Source: Corythucha ciliata
Lineage: Eukaryota > Arthropoda > Insecta > Hemiptera > Tingidae
Assembly (NCBI GenBank): GCA_038030265.1
Contig: CM075938.1
Coordinates: 17,089,009-17,153,008, forward strand
Direction of reading: 5' to 3'
DNA: 64,000 nt
In this document: piece after piece, positions 10,561-22,917 of the stretch
Position numbering within the stretch: the first letter of the stretch is position 1
Layout: every line of letters starts with the position of its first letter
Position numbers and translations under genes: made by a program
Notes under the pieces: model-generated
Databases searched by the model: none
Told to the model about the DNA's origin: nothing
Seen by the model: the letters and a program-made list of their open reading frames with translations, nothing else

Positions 10561-11622
10561 ATGTCGATCCCAAACAACCAGCCTGTGGAACTTGCCGTCC
10601 CAGCTTCGCAACAAGTCGAGTCCATTTCCGTCCGCATACCTCCTTTCTGGCGCCGAAGACCCGACTTGTGGTTCGCGCAACTTGAAGCACAATTCGACCT
10701 CAATCGCATAACTCGCGATGTCACTAAATATAATTACGTAATCTCGTCTCTCGAATCGGATTTTCTCGAACACATCAGCGACATTATTTCCAATCCACCG
10801 GTCAACAACAAGTACGACACAGTCAAAACTAAATTGATTTCGACTTTCACCGACAGTGAACAACGGAAGCTGACAAAACTGCTCACTGAAACAGAGCTCG
10901 CCAACGATAAACCGTCACAGCTTTGGTCCAAGATGAAAGAACTCGCATACAACCAACTCACAGACGAAGCTCTGAAAATTCTGTTGCATCAGCGACTTCC
11001 AGTCCCAGTTCAGTCGATCCTCGCCGTTTGTTCAGAACCGCTTCCTAATTTAGCCAAGCTCGCGGGCAAAATACTGGAAACACCGGACCAACGCCAAAAC
11101 ATATCTTCGATGTCTCGCCCTTCACAGAACTCACGCTCGAACTCCGACCTTACACAAGTACTTGACGTAGTCCAATTCCTTTTCAAGCGTCTCGCTCGTC
11201 TCGAGCAAGGTCGCTCTACTTCTCCACCTCGCCACCGTCGGAACTCACCAAAACAACGCAGTCCCTCAGATCAATCTTCCTCCTCTTTTTGTTTTTATCA
11301 CGAAAAATTCGGTGAAAAAGCCAAGAAATGTCGTTCCCTGTTCTATTCCAAAAAAACTAATTTCCCGGTCACAGGTCGAGTGACCATCGGAAAACATCAT
11401 GCCGCCTTTTCGTTACTGACAAAGCCACCAAACGTCGTTTTCTCATCGATTCATAAGCCGAGATTGGCGTTATTCCTCCTACACGACAAACGAGACGGCC
11501 CCAGCAAGTTCACTCTATTTACTGCCAATGGAGCTCCTCTTACAACGTTCGGTGAAACCCTTTCTCTCTCTCGACCTCGGTTTCCACCGAACTTTTCAAT
11601 GGCCTTTCACTATCACGTTTAG
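10561..11622 (+). CDS. gag: Ty3/gypsy Gag polyprotein (degenerate C-terminus)
   Basis: The reading frame from ATG 10561 starts MSIPNNQPVEL. It gives a Gag of the arthropod Mag/K02A2.6-like group with the hallmark phrases PPFWRRRPDLWFAQLEAQF, YNYVISSLES and KLLTETELANDKPSQLW. Near residues 240-270 a C-x2-H-x4-G-x4-C cluster (CFYHEKFGEKAKKC) replaces the usual CCHC knuckle, as is common in this lineage. The frame then runs into the protease region out of phase, so the last ~90 residues mix Gag and protease frames. Gag would form the particle and bind RNA. An upstream in-frame GTG at 10546 is unlikely to be the start. Confidence 0.85.
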   Translation: MSIPNNQPVELAVPASQQVESISVRIPPFWRRRPDLWFAQLEAQFDLNRITRDVTKYNYVISSLESDFLEHISDIISNPPVNNKYDTVKTKLISTFTDSEQRKLTKLLTETELANDKPSQLWSKMKELAYNQLTDEALKILLHQRLPVPVQSILAVCSEPLPNLAKLAGKILETPDQRQNISSMSRPSQNSRSNSDLTQVLDVVQFLFKRLARLEQGRSTSPPRHRRNSPKQRSPSDQSSSSFCFYHEKFGEKAKKCRSLFYSKKTNFPVTGRVTIGKHHAAFSLLTKPPNVVFSSIHKPRLALFLLHDKRDGPSKFTLFTANGAPLTTFGETLSLSRPRFPPNFSMAFHYHV

Positions 11623-11680
11623 TTACTCATCCGATCATCGGTGCTGATTTTTTGAAACATTTCAATCTCCTCATCGACCT
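11400..11680 (+). pseudogene. Broken aspartic protease of the gypsy element
   Basis: The catalytic segment reads RRFLID then S and a stop codon (about 11435-11460), where the family has D-T-G-A. A frameshift follows. Further pieces appear in other frames: TANGAPLTTFGE, then VTHPIIGADFLKHFNLL near 11620-11665, the usual end of the protease and its link to RT. The active site is therefore destroyed and the protein cannot be made. The order Gag, protease, RT matches Ty3/gypsy. Confidence 0.75.
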
Positions 11681-12546
11681 TCGCCACAAACGCCTCGTCG
11701 ATTGTACCACGCAAGCCATTCCGTGTTCTGACCCCTCGTCCCTCTGTTCCACAATCCTCTCTGTCACCAACACCTCGAATTCCTGCGCAAAACTCCTTCA
11801 CAACTTCCCCGAAATCAGTCGACCTCCTCCTTTCCCTCACTCCTGTTCCTCGCACAAGACCCAACACGTTATTGAAACAAACAGGCCTCCCATTCGCTCT
11901 CGTTTTGGACGTATTCCACCAGAGAAATCCTGGATGATGCTCGATCATGGGATCTGTCGACCCTCAAAATCAAGCTAATCCACTCCACTTCACCTAGCAC
12001 GCAAAAAAGATGGAAGCTGGCGTCCATGTGGTGACTTCCGGCGGTTAAATGCCGTCACTAAGCCCGACCGCTATCCCCTACCCCACATTCACGATTTTTC
12101 ATCCAACCTACATGGAGCTAAAATTTTCTCAAAACTGGATCTTTTGAGGGCTTACAACCAAATAACTATCGAACCTACCGACATCGAGAAAACAGCCATT
12201 ATCACTCTCTTCGGACTCTTTGAATTTCCAACGATGATTTTCGGTCTGAAAAATGCCGGACAGACTTTTCAGCGATTCATGGACGAAGTTCATCGAGACC
12301 TTCCGTTCGTCTTCACATACCTCGATGACGTCCTGATCGCTTCAACGTTCCCAGAGGAACACGAAGAACACCTTTCTCTTGTGTTCAACGATTCAAAGAT
12401 TACGGAATCTGCCTTAATCCCGCAAAATGTGTTTTCGGCGTTCTCGAAATCGATTTTCTCGGTTTTCGAATCACTCCGTCAGGCACCGCTCCTCTGCCTC
12501 AGTGCGTTCAGGCACTCATAGATGCCAGCCGACCGTCCACCTTCTG
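11652..12546 (+). pseudogene. pol: Ty3/gypsy reverse transcriptase, frameshifted and truncated
   Basis: RT motifs appear in order but in different frames. They are HVIETNRPPIRSRFGRIPPEK (11860-11930); [20 protein letters not shown] (about 11998-12055); [13 protein letters not shown]; the palm motif [11 protein letters not shown] with the YxDD-type catalytic pair (about 12313-12345); and, after another shift near 12395, [16 protein letters not shown]...[10 protein letters not shown] up to about 12546. RNase H and integrase are absent, and sequence after about 12546 is unrelated. At least two frameshifts make it inactive. Confidence 0.85.
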
Positions 12547-15500
12547 CTTTCAACCAACCAAAACCAACCAAAAACCAGCTTCAGATTTCATCCTCCCACC
12601 TAGTAAAGGAAGAGTGGTGTGGCGAATTTCTACGTAAAATAATGGAATTTCATAAAATAATGGATTACAAACAATATTGGAATCAACAAAATCTAGTTTC
12701 AGAAAAGGGACTCGGCTCACTTCGTGGTTATATCTTATCACGCAGAGGCAACGTGCTCGGCACGCAGAGGTAAATGTGTGAATTTACCGGGAAATTCGTA
12801 CATTTACTGATTACTCACAATAAACTTATCATACACATTGTAATAGGAGTAAGCAAAATTCCGCTCCTATAAGGACAAACAAATCGAACTTTTGCTCCTA
12901 AATCTGACTTTCACGACAGAAAGAACCATGACCGGTCTAACTGGAAATTTAACCCCCATAACTTGATCGGTTTTGCCATGGAGGTATGAAAAGAGAGGAG
13001 GGAGCGATAGATGTAAAATCAAGTTAACGGGGTGAAGCCAACATACGCCGGCATTGGTAGTCCCGGAACGCATCAGGATTTGTGCTGAGGACTACTTTAT
13101 CACGACTGCTCCTCTGTTATCTATATCTTGAATATTAAGGCCGAGGGACCACCAATATGGCGAAAATCGGTGTCACCCTTTTCAACTTATGCTCCCTCCT
13201 ATCTTTTCCTTCCTCCATGGGTTTTGCTAGACGTAAACCGTGTATTTTCTCCCAGAAACCGCTATGTTGGCTCCATAACCACAATTGACACTTTAAATTG
13301 GTACGTGTCACTGCCGCTAATCACTATCTTTTATCTTATACCGGAAATAGTCAAATCTGGCAAACTTAGCCCATGAAACTATTATAATCATTTACTTGGC
13401 TATAAAAGTCCGCATTTCATGCCCAGAAACCATTTGGACCATGCTCTGCCGATTTATTGTCACAAAATTCGTTATTTGGTTAAGAAATGGTAATTTTGCT
13501 GCTTCAACTGGCCAATGGCCCTTAAACCGTTCAATTACGCCCAAAAATGTTTCAACTTAGCCAAAGAGTCTTACTTCTGACTCAGAAACGCTAAATTTTC
13601 ATGTTCCACTTAGGTGCAATCTACAGAAAGAAGTTGGTATATTGGTTCTTTCCATGGATTTCAACAGAGTTTGCCCCACCTCGGACCCGTGGGTGAGTTT
13701 AGGCTTCTTTGCGGATATTTTTTCCAGGTAAGGAGATAAAACGTGTATTGGGCTATTTCTCGGCTGGAATTGAAAAATAACGTGCAGTTTGAACTATTTC
13801 TGGAGGCTATTTCACAGTTAAAATCTAGGGAAACGCCTCTTTATGTCCCATCGGTCGCGGGCAGGTTGATAAGGAGGTTACACTGGTTGGAGGGCAAACG
13901 ACCCCCCCCCCTACCCTTCATCGCCATGACACCATGACGACAACAACTGAGCAGTGATGAAATAATTCTTATGAGATCACTCGTCAGTTGTTTATTTTCC
14001 CTCGAACCAACCTCAACCAGGTTGACACCTGACCGCGACCGATTTCCAGAGGAAAAGCAAATGAAATCTAGGAAAAGCACTATTTCCACATGCTATATTT
14101 GGTGGATCGAATCCACGGAATCAGTAACGGAGTGATTAGGGGCAAGTGGAGCTCTGTTTGGTCGACTTGTTTACATCCTTTCACCAAAAGCCATTCTTGG
14201 TTGTAATTTAGCCACCCTAAGAGCCACGTTTCTCGTCATAAACTTGAAAAAACGCGATAACTGTAAAGTTGACTGCTAAAACTCATTTCTCCGGGTGGAG
14301 TCCAAGGATGAGTCTTATGATGACGATAATTAGTGAGCGACGGGGTTCAAACCCTGATCAAGCTGTGCACTCCCAACCATGGTACGCGGGCGTTTCGGTC
14401 GGTGCGTAATTTTTTGTTAACACTCACAGCCGGGAGCGGCTATACGAAGCCGGAGGTGCGCTCGGTGGAGCCGTAGTGAGCAAATAGCGGGGATTCGAAT
14501 CTTTCACCCTCGCTGGGTTTTGAAGCGCGCATTGCAGGCAATACACCATTGAGGCGCACGTCAATCAGCGTAAACTCACGCGGACTTTCGTAGGCAGCTA
14601 TGGATGGACTCATTTATGGTCAGTTTGACGTGTGCTGACGACCCCTTAAGAGAGTCTTAGTCGGGAGTCGCTGCATTTGTCAATTGAGCATTGTCCGAGG
14701 GACCTCATTAAACAGTGGATTGAAAATGATAACTATGCTGCCTTTTAGCACATTTTTTCAATTCACAAATAAGGGCAGCTAGTTGAAAAAAAATCTCTCG
14801 CAAAATGACGGAAAAAGTGGTGGAAATTCTTTATCGGTCTGGAGGAGTGGTGAGACCCACTGCAAATGACACCATAACAGTAAGACCACGAGGAACTTCC
14901 TTCGGTTTGTAGACGAAGGAAAGGGTGAAAACGACGCGACTTTGAAAGTGCTTCTCAAATGTCAGCGTTATACAGCGGAAAGGGTGAGGGGGCGACAGAG
15001 GAAGGGTCACCAAATTATGAAACGATCTGTCCACCCCCACGCAGACGGAAAGAGGCTGTATATCACAAAATGGGTTGGTCCAGAAGAGGCAGCGGTGAGA
15101 GGGTTCGAGGGAAAGAAGGTTTTACCTCTTGCCCTTCCCCCTTCTTGCAAGTATACACTGATAGTCATTTTAACCCAGTCACCCCGCCTTCATTCCTCTC
15201 GACTGTCAAAGCCTCTCTTCGAGTGGCAAAGTTGCAGAGACGCGACGTGACTACACAAACCCTTGACACTCAGTCTCCTTCCACTGGGAATTGAGAGATT
15301 GAAATCCCATGGAATTAAAATATTGTGGTGGAAGCGCTTTGCTCTATTCGCGCGACAAGGGTGAAAAACGCTGCGAATTATCGAACAATGCCTTATTATT
15401 TCGACTGTGGGTTTATTATTCATCGATGTAGTCAAATCCGGCTTGAAATTACATGAAAATCGACACCCCACACCCCTATGATCCCAAATCCTTTTAAAAT

Positions 15501-16640
15501 CCCCATTTTGGACCCGCTTTTGGCCCATAAAACCCCAGGGAGTTATTTGATCAAACTGATCTGATGTTAGGACCAACTAGACCCCAAATGGAGTCTATGT
15601 GCGAAAGAACGAGTTTTTTCGAGCAATCCTAGGGCAAGATATGGCCCGGACGGCGGACGGACATTTTTTTTGTATTTCAGATTTGGATTCTACGCACTTT
15701 GAAACGTAAAACTACAAATTTTGAGGGGGGGTCAAAAAAATTTTTTTGCGATACGATTACAAAGACTTATTATTGAGAAATAATAAGTCAAAAAGTGGAG
15801 GGAGAGAGTGTCCCCATTATCTCTACAAAGTGATAGAGTATAAAAGTGACTCTCAGGCCAACGATAATCTTAAATATTCAACAATCTTGTTGGGGAACTG
15901 TTGTAATAAACAAATTAAAATTGGCCTTTTGGAAAAACAATTATAATGGAAACGCCCCACAACCTTTTATTATTGCCTTTTTCCCCGCCATAAAGGAATA
16001 CATTTGTTAATTAAGAAATGAACATATCGAGGCACAGACGCTTTTCTCGTTCTTACTTGGAACAATTATAACTGAAAAAGGAAAAAAAAACTGCATCGCG
16101 ATTTCATCTTGTAGATGTTGCTATACAATAAATGATTTGTCCAATTTGCATTATCTTTAGTTTACAAATTTGAAATACAAACGCAGTTCTATTCATTCGA
16201 GCGTCACTATTTTCCTATTTATGGTTGATGAAACGAAAGTATAATTAGGAGGAATGATGGGGGTGAAAGTAAGAGGAAACTTTTCTGACAAGACTCGTCT
16301 TTGAAGTGTTATATTCCGTGAAACTCTTAAACTGGAGAGCCCCCCGAAAAATGCCCCTCCGAAAACCCGCTTTATCTTTCATACAAATTCTTGGAAGAAA
16401 ATCGAACATTTCGACCCTCGTAATAGGTACTGAGTTTGCTTTGTGTGTACAAAAGACTCCCACGTTTTTCTCGTTATTATAAGCCCACACTTAGGCAAGT
16501 TTTAATAAAATAGGTACACGACCCTCGTCAGCCTACCATTTGTGAGATTGAACAAGGCTCCAAACGAGCGTCCAATAGGACCGGGTCGGTGGGAGCTTAG
16601 AGCAGCACATTCAGGCCCTTATTGTAAGCCACCACATCAA
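12547..16640. other. Unassigned stretch, one small inverted repeat
   Basis: No gene is supported in about 4 kb. An imperfect inverted repeat pairs 12960-13010 (CATGGAGGTATGAAAAGAG) with 13180-13235 (CTTTTCCTTCCTCCATGG). The part at 13380-13600 contains loosely periodic phrases (TTGGCTAT, CGTTATTTGG, CTTAGCCAAAG) like the degenerate repeat elsewhere. Two GGTTCAAACC / GATTCGAATC words at 14350 and 14495 resemble tRNA B boxes, but no tRNA fold was found. Open frames at 14942-15294 show no domain. Confidence 0.45.
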
Positions 16641-16656
16641 CCCTACTCTTTACACA

Positions 16657-17313
16657 ATTCGCTGGCACAAAAGAAGACCGGCTTAAGTGCAAATTTCTAG
16701 ATTTTTTATTTTTGCATCAGTATTGCACAGAATTTCATGCTCTTTCCAATGGTCTAATCGGCTTATTTCTACGTCCACCCAATCACCACCAGATTGCACT
16801 TACGATGCTAAACTCTCTCTCAAACTTCATTATAATTCAATGCTAGAGAGACTCGTCTTCAGTAGTGTAGTTTTGAGCGTTGACTTTCGTGATTCAGAAA
16901 TCGTTTCTGTTGGACAAGAGTGGCGTAACTTTTGAAACTGTAGGTGCGTTACGGTGCAAGACCTTCTCAAAAGTGAATTACGCCCATCTTCGATGGAAAC
17001 GTAGTGTAATATCCATATTATTCCACGGTCATAGACTGGTACATTTGCAATTAAGACAGTCTAGCCCAGAGAGAACCCATAACTTCCAGAACAAGACTGC
17101 ATCATCTGCTTATTAAACTCTTGATTAATTGGCGAAAAAACCTCAAATTTGCAGCACATTACACAGGACCCATACTGAGAACGGTGTCAACATTTCAGTT
17201 TGCTAGCTACAATATCACCAGAGTTAAACGAATTTGAAATCCAAAGGAATCTTTTCATCCTGAAAAATTTACCGATTCGCACTTAAGCCGGTCTTCTTCT
17301 GGGCCAGCGAATT
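16657..17313. mobile_element. 657-bp TIR element
   Basis: The left end AATTCGCTGGCACAAAAGAA, continuing GACCGGCTTAAGTGC, is matched by the complement of 17272-17313 with two or three mismatches over 35 bases. The interior has only short frames and no transposase motif. No target duplication could be fixed. It is probably a non-autonomous DNA transposon. Confidence 0.65.
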
Positions 17314-18631
17314 CATCTTCAAGTGCGGAAGTTTGCAGCAGGGTAAAAACTGAGTACTTTTACCCCTCCTGAAACCAAATTAACCCCCGAAAGAAATGTC
17401 AATCTAGTAATGAACCGATACTGAAGCCTAGTCACGGTCTCAGCCAGACCAGGGGCGTCACCCGTTGGGTGCAGAGAAGAGCAGCCACCTCTGGCAAATG
17501 GCTGTTGATGGAAAAAGGACTGAGAATTGCCGACAATTTCGGTGCCATTGATCATTTAATCATGAAACTTGGCATGTGGTCCCCATTGTAGCCAAATCTG
17601 CAGTTAAATTACAGTTCCCGGCCATCGTAACCCTCTGGGAGCAAAATTTTAGAGCATTATGTGGGCTGCAGAGCCGATTAATTTAGTTTCCAAGCTTAAA
17701 ATCTTTATACCGTCGAACGATATTATACTGCTGTGCATGGCTTGGTTTTCGGTCAATAAAGTAAGATGGAGGGAGGGCTAATTCAACAATTTTCCCAGCG
17801 GAAAAGTCTTTACACTTATTGCGTTTTCCTGATATTCTAACACAAAAAAACGCCCCCCATCGTTTGGCTAAATTACCGTCAGGAATGGCTTTTGATGAAA
17901 GGATCTAAACCATCCGTCAAATAGGGACCCGCACATGCTCCTATAATTACGCTGTTGCTGAATGTCTGGATTCGATTCGCCAAATAGCATGTAGAAATAG
18001 CACATTTACTCGCAATTTCCCTCTCGAAATTTCTTCCTGAAAAAGGATAAAAAGAGGCGTTTGACTCAATTTTAACCGCGGAATTGCCTTCAGAAATAAC
18101 TCAAATTGAGCGTTATTCCTCGATTCAAACCGAGCATTAGCCCAAAACGCGTTTTACCTCCTTCTTCGGAAATAATATTCGCGGAAAAGCCCCTAAATGT
18201 TCCCTTGAACCTTCCACAGTCGCAGCAGGAGTGAGCCCTAGGTGGGGCACACCGGCACACCCTGTCAAAAATTATAGGAAAGAACGAACCATGAAGGTTT
18301 GCTACATAATGACACGTGAACACATCCCCACTACTCTGTAAATTGCGCTTGAGAAGGGACCCTTGCACCACTGCCCCCCCCCCCCCAAACAGGGCTTTGA
18401 CGCTCAATTAACTAAGAGGCCCGGAACCGTCATCAACCAGTGGCAGGAAATCAGTCATTCCACTTTGTGTTGGTTTTATTAGATTTTCTCAACTCCAGAG
18501 CGCTCCATGTGGGGGGGCCACCAGCATCAATGCTGATCCTTGGACTCTAGCACAGTCGAAAAAATGTTCTAAGGCAATCGAAAACATTGTGAAGAAGGGA
18601 ATGGGGGGAAGATTCAAGTTACAAAGTTAAA
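17314..18631. other. Unassigned non-coding stretch
   Basis: I see nothing coding. Phrases such as GTAGCCAAATCTGCAGTTAAATT at 17590-17650 loosely match the degenerate ~35-base repeat. A C run is at about 18366-18388, and a G run at 18511-18517. Confidence 0.4.
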
Positions 18632-18774
18632 TGGCGTTTTCCATTTAAATAAAAATCGGCTCTAGAGCAGTTCATTTTCACTTGTCCTTTCTGAATTGGA
18701 ACGTTTTTTAATAGAGAACACGGGTGGAAGTGAATTGTTCTGGAGCAGAATGTTATGTAAATGGAAAACGCCAA
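18632..18774. mobile_element. ~143-bp MITE with GGCGTTTTCCATTT ends
   Basis: TGGCGTTTTCCATTTAAATA at the left is matched by the complement of the right end (TATGTAAATGGAAAACGCCA). The arms stay partly complementary inward (CTCTAGAGCAG..TTC against GAATTGTTCTGGAGCAG). It is non-coding. The flanking bases are too short to fix a target duplication. Confidence 0.7.
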
Positions 18775-19684
18775 TAGTTTTTTGATTAAGGCACTAAATC
18801 AATTAAATATTATTATAACTTATTAATTCATTGAGTAAAACCGGATAAGCTCGAATTTACAAATTTGCCGTGGCAAGGCTTGACCCGCACGACCAAACAC
18901 GTTATGCTGGTTCTCGCCTATCTTATTGAGACATTATTTGACTCTTATTTTCTCCATTCGTTTTCTTTGTTGAGTGCAGAAAGCCCGGAACTGTAAAGTT
19001 AACATCCTTTTGCCCCGTTAGAGAGGCAGAAGTGAACTCTCTGTGACGGTGGCGGCAGGGTGGGGGGCACTGGGTGGTTTGCAACACAATATGAAAAAAG
19101 AAAGAAAAACCAGACGTTAAGATAGGACCGAAATTTTTTGGACCTAGAGTAAATGATTGGTATAGTGAGTTGAGTGGGCCCCAGAAAATCGGTTAGCACC
19201 ATTTTATTATATTTGCCAATTGATTCGAGGAAACACTGCTTGTCGGATTGTGATCAAACTTTTCAGAATCATTGCTCCTGCCGACGTGTATGTTGGGCTC
19301 TGACCGCTTTGACATTCCTTGTCGGTTGGACACCGCATTGGAATGCTTATTGTAGGGTTTCAAGTGCCACGTGGGTGAGCACGCCCGATTGAGCACTAAA
19401 CTCGAGCAAAACTGGTCTAACATACTCCACTTCTCTTCCACGATGCACAAAAACTGCCGCTGCGGGATCGCGGGATCCCAAGGTAGCGACCACGATTGAC
19501 AGTTTTTCCACAAGAACTCACTGTCAGAGAGACGAATCAGTCGAATAACAGTCCCCCCCACCCCTCGCCTGAAGAATTTGACACAGGAGACATCTGTGGC
19601 ACCAACTCCACGAAATTGGTCTTTGAAGAACCAAGACAAGGGAACTGTTTATTGTTTTTTTTCGGAGATTGATTTCTTGACTGA
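18775..19684. other. Unassigned stretch
   Basis: No gene is supported. The minus-strand frame at 19193-19639 (148 codons) shows no domain or family motif, and both strands are open here. GTG-rich and C-rich patches occur near 19040-19075 and 19550-19565. Confidence 0.4.
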
Positions 19685-19832
19685 GCCAAAGCCAAGAAAT
19701 TCATTATCGGAAGAGCCAAGCCCTCACAAATTGATTCTTTAAAGAGCCAAGCCCATGAAATCGGGTTTTGACTTTGCTACATTTCAAAAGGCTAAACACG
19801 TGGCCTTTGTTTTTTCTACGCCACGCAGAACT

Positions 19833-19963
19833 GGGGCCTTAGTACGAACCCGTGTGAAAATGCCACGTGATGCGGTTGCTATGACGGGATAATGTTATTT
19901 CTTATTCGGCGTCCTTGGATCCCGCTTGCAGCATTTTTTCCCGAACTTTCGTACTAAGGCCCC
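19833..19963. mobile_element. GGGGCC MITE, member F
   Basis: The ends are GGGGCCTTAGTACGAA and TTCGTACTAAGGCCCC, perfect inverted copies. The interior is the reverse complement of member D (10179-10308), including GCGGGATCCAAGGACG and ATTATCCCGTCATAGC. D and F thus share a body but have different, each self-matching, terminal repeats. It is 131 bp and non-coding. Confidence 0.8.
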
Positions 19964-20237
19964 TGATTGACCTAGCGGAATTGATTGTTTTCAAAGAAAA
20001 AACTCGTGAAATTGGTTGAATTTAGAGCCCAAATTGCGAGAATGGCTCTGTGAGAAGTAAACCTACAAAATTGGTTTTATGACGAACCGAACCCACAAAA
20101 ATGATTTTTGATTGAACCAACCAGATAAAGGATTTTCGATGGTCCCAATATGCGACATTGATTCTAGTCGAAGCCAAATCTGTCATCATAAGTATTTAGT
20201 GATAAAACCGTAATATTGTTTTTTTAAAGAGACAATG

Positions 20238-20713
20238 GCCGCGTTGCAAAACTTCTGACTTGTTCAGCGCTCAATGAGCACTTAGTCTTTTGCCGTTGCA
20301 AAACTGTCAATCTAGCTCAGCGCTGAGTAAGTGTTTAATAATCCAACTAAACATGTTCCGAGGTGTTTCGATAGCCTTTTTCATCGCGATGAAACCTTTC
20401 TGCCCTCTTTTTTTAAAAGTGGCCATAAAAGTTCAACGATGGTTGAAAACAAAATGAAGGAAAGGAATATTATTATGTAGTCTTTAAGCCATAGAACTTG
20501 ATTAATATTTAATTTTTAGAGTTTTGGCTTATTGCAATATTAAGCCAAAAGCCTAAAAATAAAATATCAATGAAAGAAAGGAAGTTACTAACCTTCCGAC
20601 TATGATAACGGGGAGGTGAAAACTCACAAATCACCGTTGCAAAACTCCAGTAAGCACTTAATTCTACGCTTCAGCGTTTAAAAACGAGCCCCGAGTTTTG
20701 AAACGCAACCAAT
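20238..20713. mobile_element. Foldback with GCGTTGCAAAACT ends
   Basis: GGCCGCGTTGCAAAACT at the left is matched by AGTTTTGAAACGCAACC at 20694-20710. The word CCGTTGCAAAACT recurs internally in both arms (20292 and 20634). At the centre a strong hairpin pairs 20504-20530 with 20539-20567 (TTTTGGCTTA, loop, TTAAGCCAAAA). It is probably a MITE or small hairpin element. No target duplication was identified. Confidence 0.5.
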
Positions 20714-22556
20714 GCCGCAAAATTGATATTTTAATGTGCTAGATGAAAATAACCCCGCGATTTTTTTTTCTTGAGTCCGACAACTCCGTGAATTTTGTTT
20801 TTTCAAGAATAAGACTCGTGAAATTGGGGTTTTCAATATTTAAATTGCGAAATTAGTTTTTTGAATGACCCAACAGCGCGCTGAAACTGATTTTTTGGAT
20901 GAGCCAACACCGCGATATTCCATCGCCGTCGAATTGGGCTTATTAAAAAGCAAATTCTGTAATGCTGATTCTGATACATATGGATCAATGGTTGACGGCC
21001 GTTGCCTGTGCCTTCTGCTTCAGAAATCTTAGGAACGAGGGCTTACGGCCAGCTTTCACGCGATGGTGTAAGTCCTGTCTTCTTAAACAGTACGCCGCTG
21101 TCATACAAAGCTAACCCTCAACTAATCCTCTAACGCTGCCATTTACCGATTTTTTTCGCGGGTCCTCAGCAAGCGACCGAATCATGTTTCTTGGCATTCC
21201 TTATGGCTTCTCGCCGTGGCTGTTGGTTTGGAGAGAGGGCCGTAAAATCCGCAAAGAAGACGACCGAAAACTGAAGTTTTGGTGGCGGCATTCCCTTCAA
21301 TGGACGCTCAGTCGAATAAGATCCTAGAACGTGAGGCTAAGTGCTAAATGGCGGCTAGCATTAAGACCAATCGTTCATTCACAGCCAAAATAGAGAAAAT
21401 TCAAGGTTTCCAACGGCCACTTTAGTGGCTGACATAAAGTGGTTATGCACGTCTAAAGCGAAAGAAATTGCTAATTCAGCAATCCCAAAACCCATTAAAT
21501 TTGGGCTTACAGCAAGCCTAAAACCGACGAAACGGGATTTTCAGCGAGCCTAAAATGTAAAAACCCACGAAATTTGGTTTTAAGCAAGCCCAAAACTCAC
21601 GAAATAGGCGGTTTTAGTTCGTCAGCGGGAAACACCACCCACGAAACAAGCATTTTAGTGAGGCGTCTAAAATTGTTTCTATAGCAAGCAAAATCCCACA
21701 AAACTAGCGTTGTAATGAGTGAAATCAGCAATATTAATGAATAAAATATAAGTTCGCGTAGCCGTGAAAATGCTTAAATGATTAGTGTGATAATCGTGCT
21801 CAGCGAGTGAAATTTGAGATGTTCTTTTTTTTAATGAGAAAAAGCTCAAGAAATTGGGTTTTCAGCTTCAAAAAGCCGCGAAATTGGATTTTAAGCAATA
21901 AAACAACCGCGAAATTTGGGTTTCTGTGAGCCAGAACACTGAAAATTGGTTAATACGTAGTTAAAATCAACGAAAAGGTTTCCCCGAACCCAATTCCGCG
22001 GTTTTGCCGTCGTTTTGGCGTTCAACAGTATTTTTTTTCCAAAGGAGAAATTCCCGGAGCGTTGGCTCATTTTTAACGGCCATTTCGTCTGGCTAATTTT
22101 AAAAACATAATTTCGCCCCCTCACTCCCACATGAATGCCCCCCCCCTCCAGGTGTTATCTGGCTCATTAAAAAAACAAGGCCGTGGAGTTGGCTCATTCA
22201 AAGCAAATATCGTAGGGCGTGTGATTTCAGGGCTTTCGCAGCAACCGAAACAGTATTTTGCGCTGTTGTCGCAGTCAAAAAGCAGTTTCCCGGTGTTATC
22301 TGGCTCATGAAAAACCAATTTTACGCTTAAGCCATTTGAAAAGGCAATTTCGAGTGATTTGCCCTTTCATATCAATTTCGTGGGAATGGCTCTCTGAAAA
22401 AAACACATTTCACGAGAATGCCGCTATATAAAAACAAAAATTTCACACATTTGGCCAAATCCGTGAAATTGGCTTTATTCAGATCTGAATCCACTAATTT
22501 TTTAAAGAACATGTCACTCCGAACTCCGCAAGACACTCAAATTCGTCCATTTACCC

Positions 22557-22917
22557 CAGTAGCACAGAACGTTTATCCAACGAAACTAACGTTAGCAAAA
22601 CGAACGAGGCGAACGTTTTTTACGAACGAAAATAGAACGGTTATTTTTACGTTACATAATAACGTTAGAGCAACGTTGAAACGATTTGTATTGGGGTCGG
22701 GCGCGGTCTTAAAATTGTAACACTGTCGTCAAAACCCGCCCCCTTCCGGTCGTTCGATGAACGTTAGGTTAACGTTGCAATCCAAACCTATCATGGTTTG
22801 CCAAGTGCGAACTTTGGACGTAATTCTAACGTTCGTTTCTACGTGAAAACGAACGTTCAGCGAACGCTTTAACGTTAAGGTTGAACGTTCAAGGAACGTT
22901 TTTGCTCTACTTGGGAG
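22557..22917. mobile_element. AACGTT-rich element, copy 1
   Basis: It starts AGTAGCACAGAACGTT and ends GGAACGTTTTTGCTCTACTT, inverted copies. About a dozen AACGTT palindromes lie in 360 bases, in contexts such as GCGAACGTTTT, CTAACGTTAG and TGAACGTTCA. It is directly followed by the start of a second, larger element with the same beginning. It is non-coding. Confidence 0.65.

Larger units (their letters stand above)
19685..22520 (+). repeat. Degenerate ~35-base repeat field
   Basis: A loose unit of the form GAGCCAAACCCACGAAATTG followed by a T-rich tail recurs about every 30-45 bases at 19685-19760, 19975-20200, 20745-20960, 21470-21960 and 22140-22510. The first example reads GAGCCAAGCCCATGAAAT at 19745. 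Copies vary strongly, but the order GCC, CACGAA, TTGG, TTTT persists. It is broken by a GGGGCC MITE and a foldback. The same unit occurs elsewhere in the window on both strands. It is non-coding; the origin is unknown. Confidence 0.6.

Noticed and set aside
10459..10961. Minus-strand frames opposite gag
   Set aside because: Shadows of the gag frame; no own motif.
11619..11948. 109-codon minus-strand frame opposite RT
   Set aside because: It is antisense to the recognisable protease/RT sequence.
14340..14560. tRNA genes or SINE at the GGTTCAAACC and GATTCGAATC words
   Set aside because: No acceptor stem, D arm or proper A-box spacing could be found.
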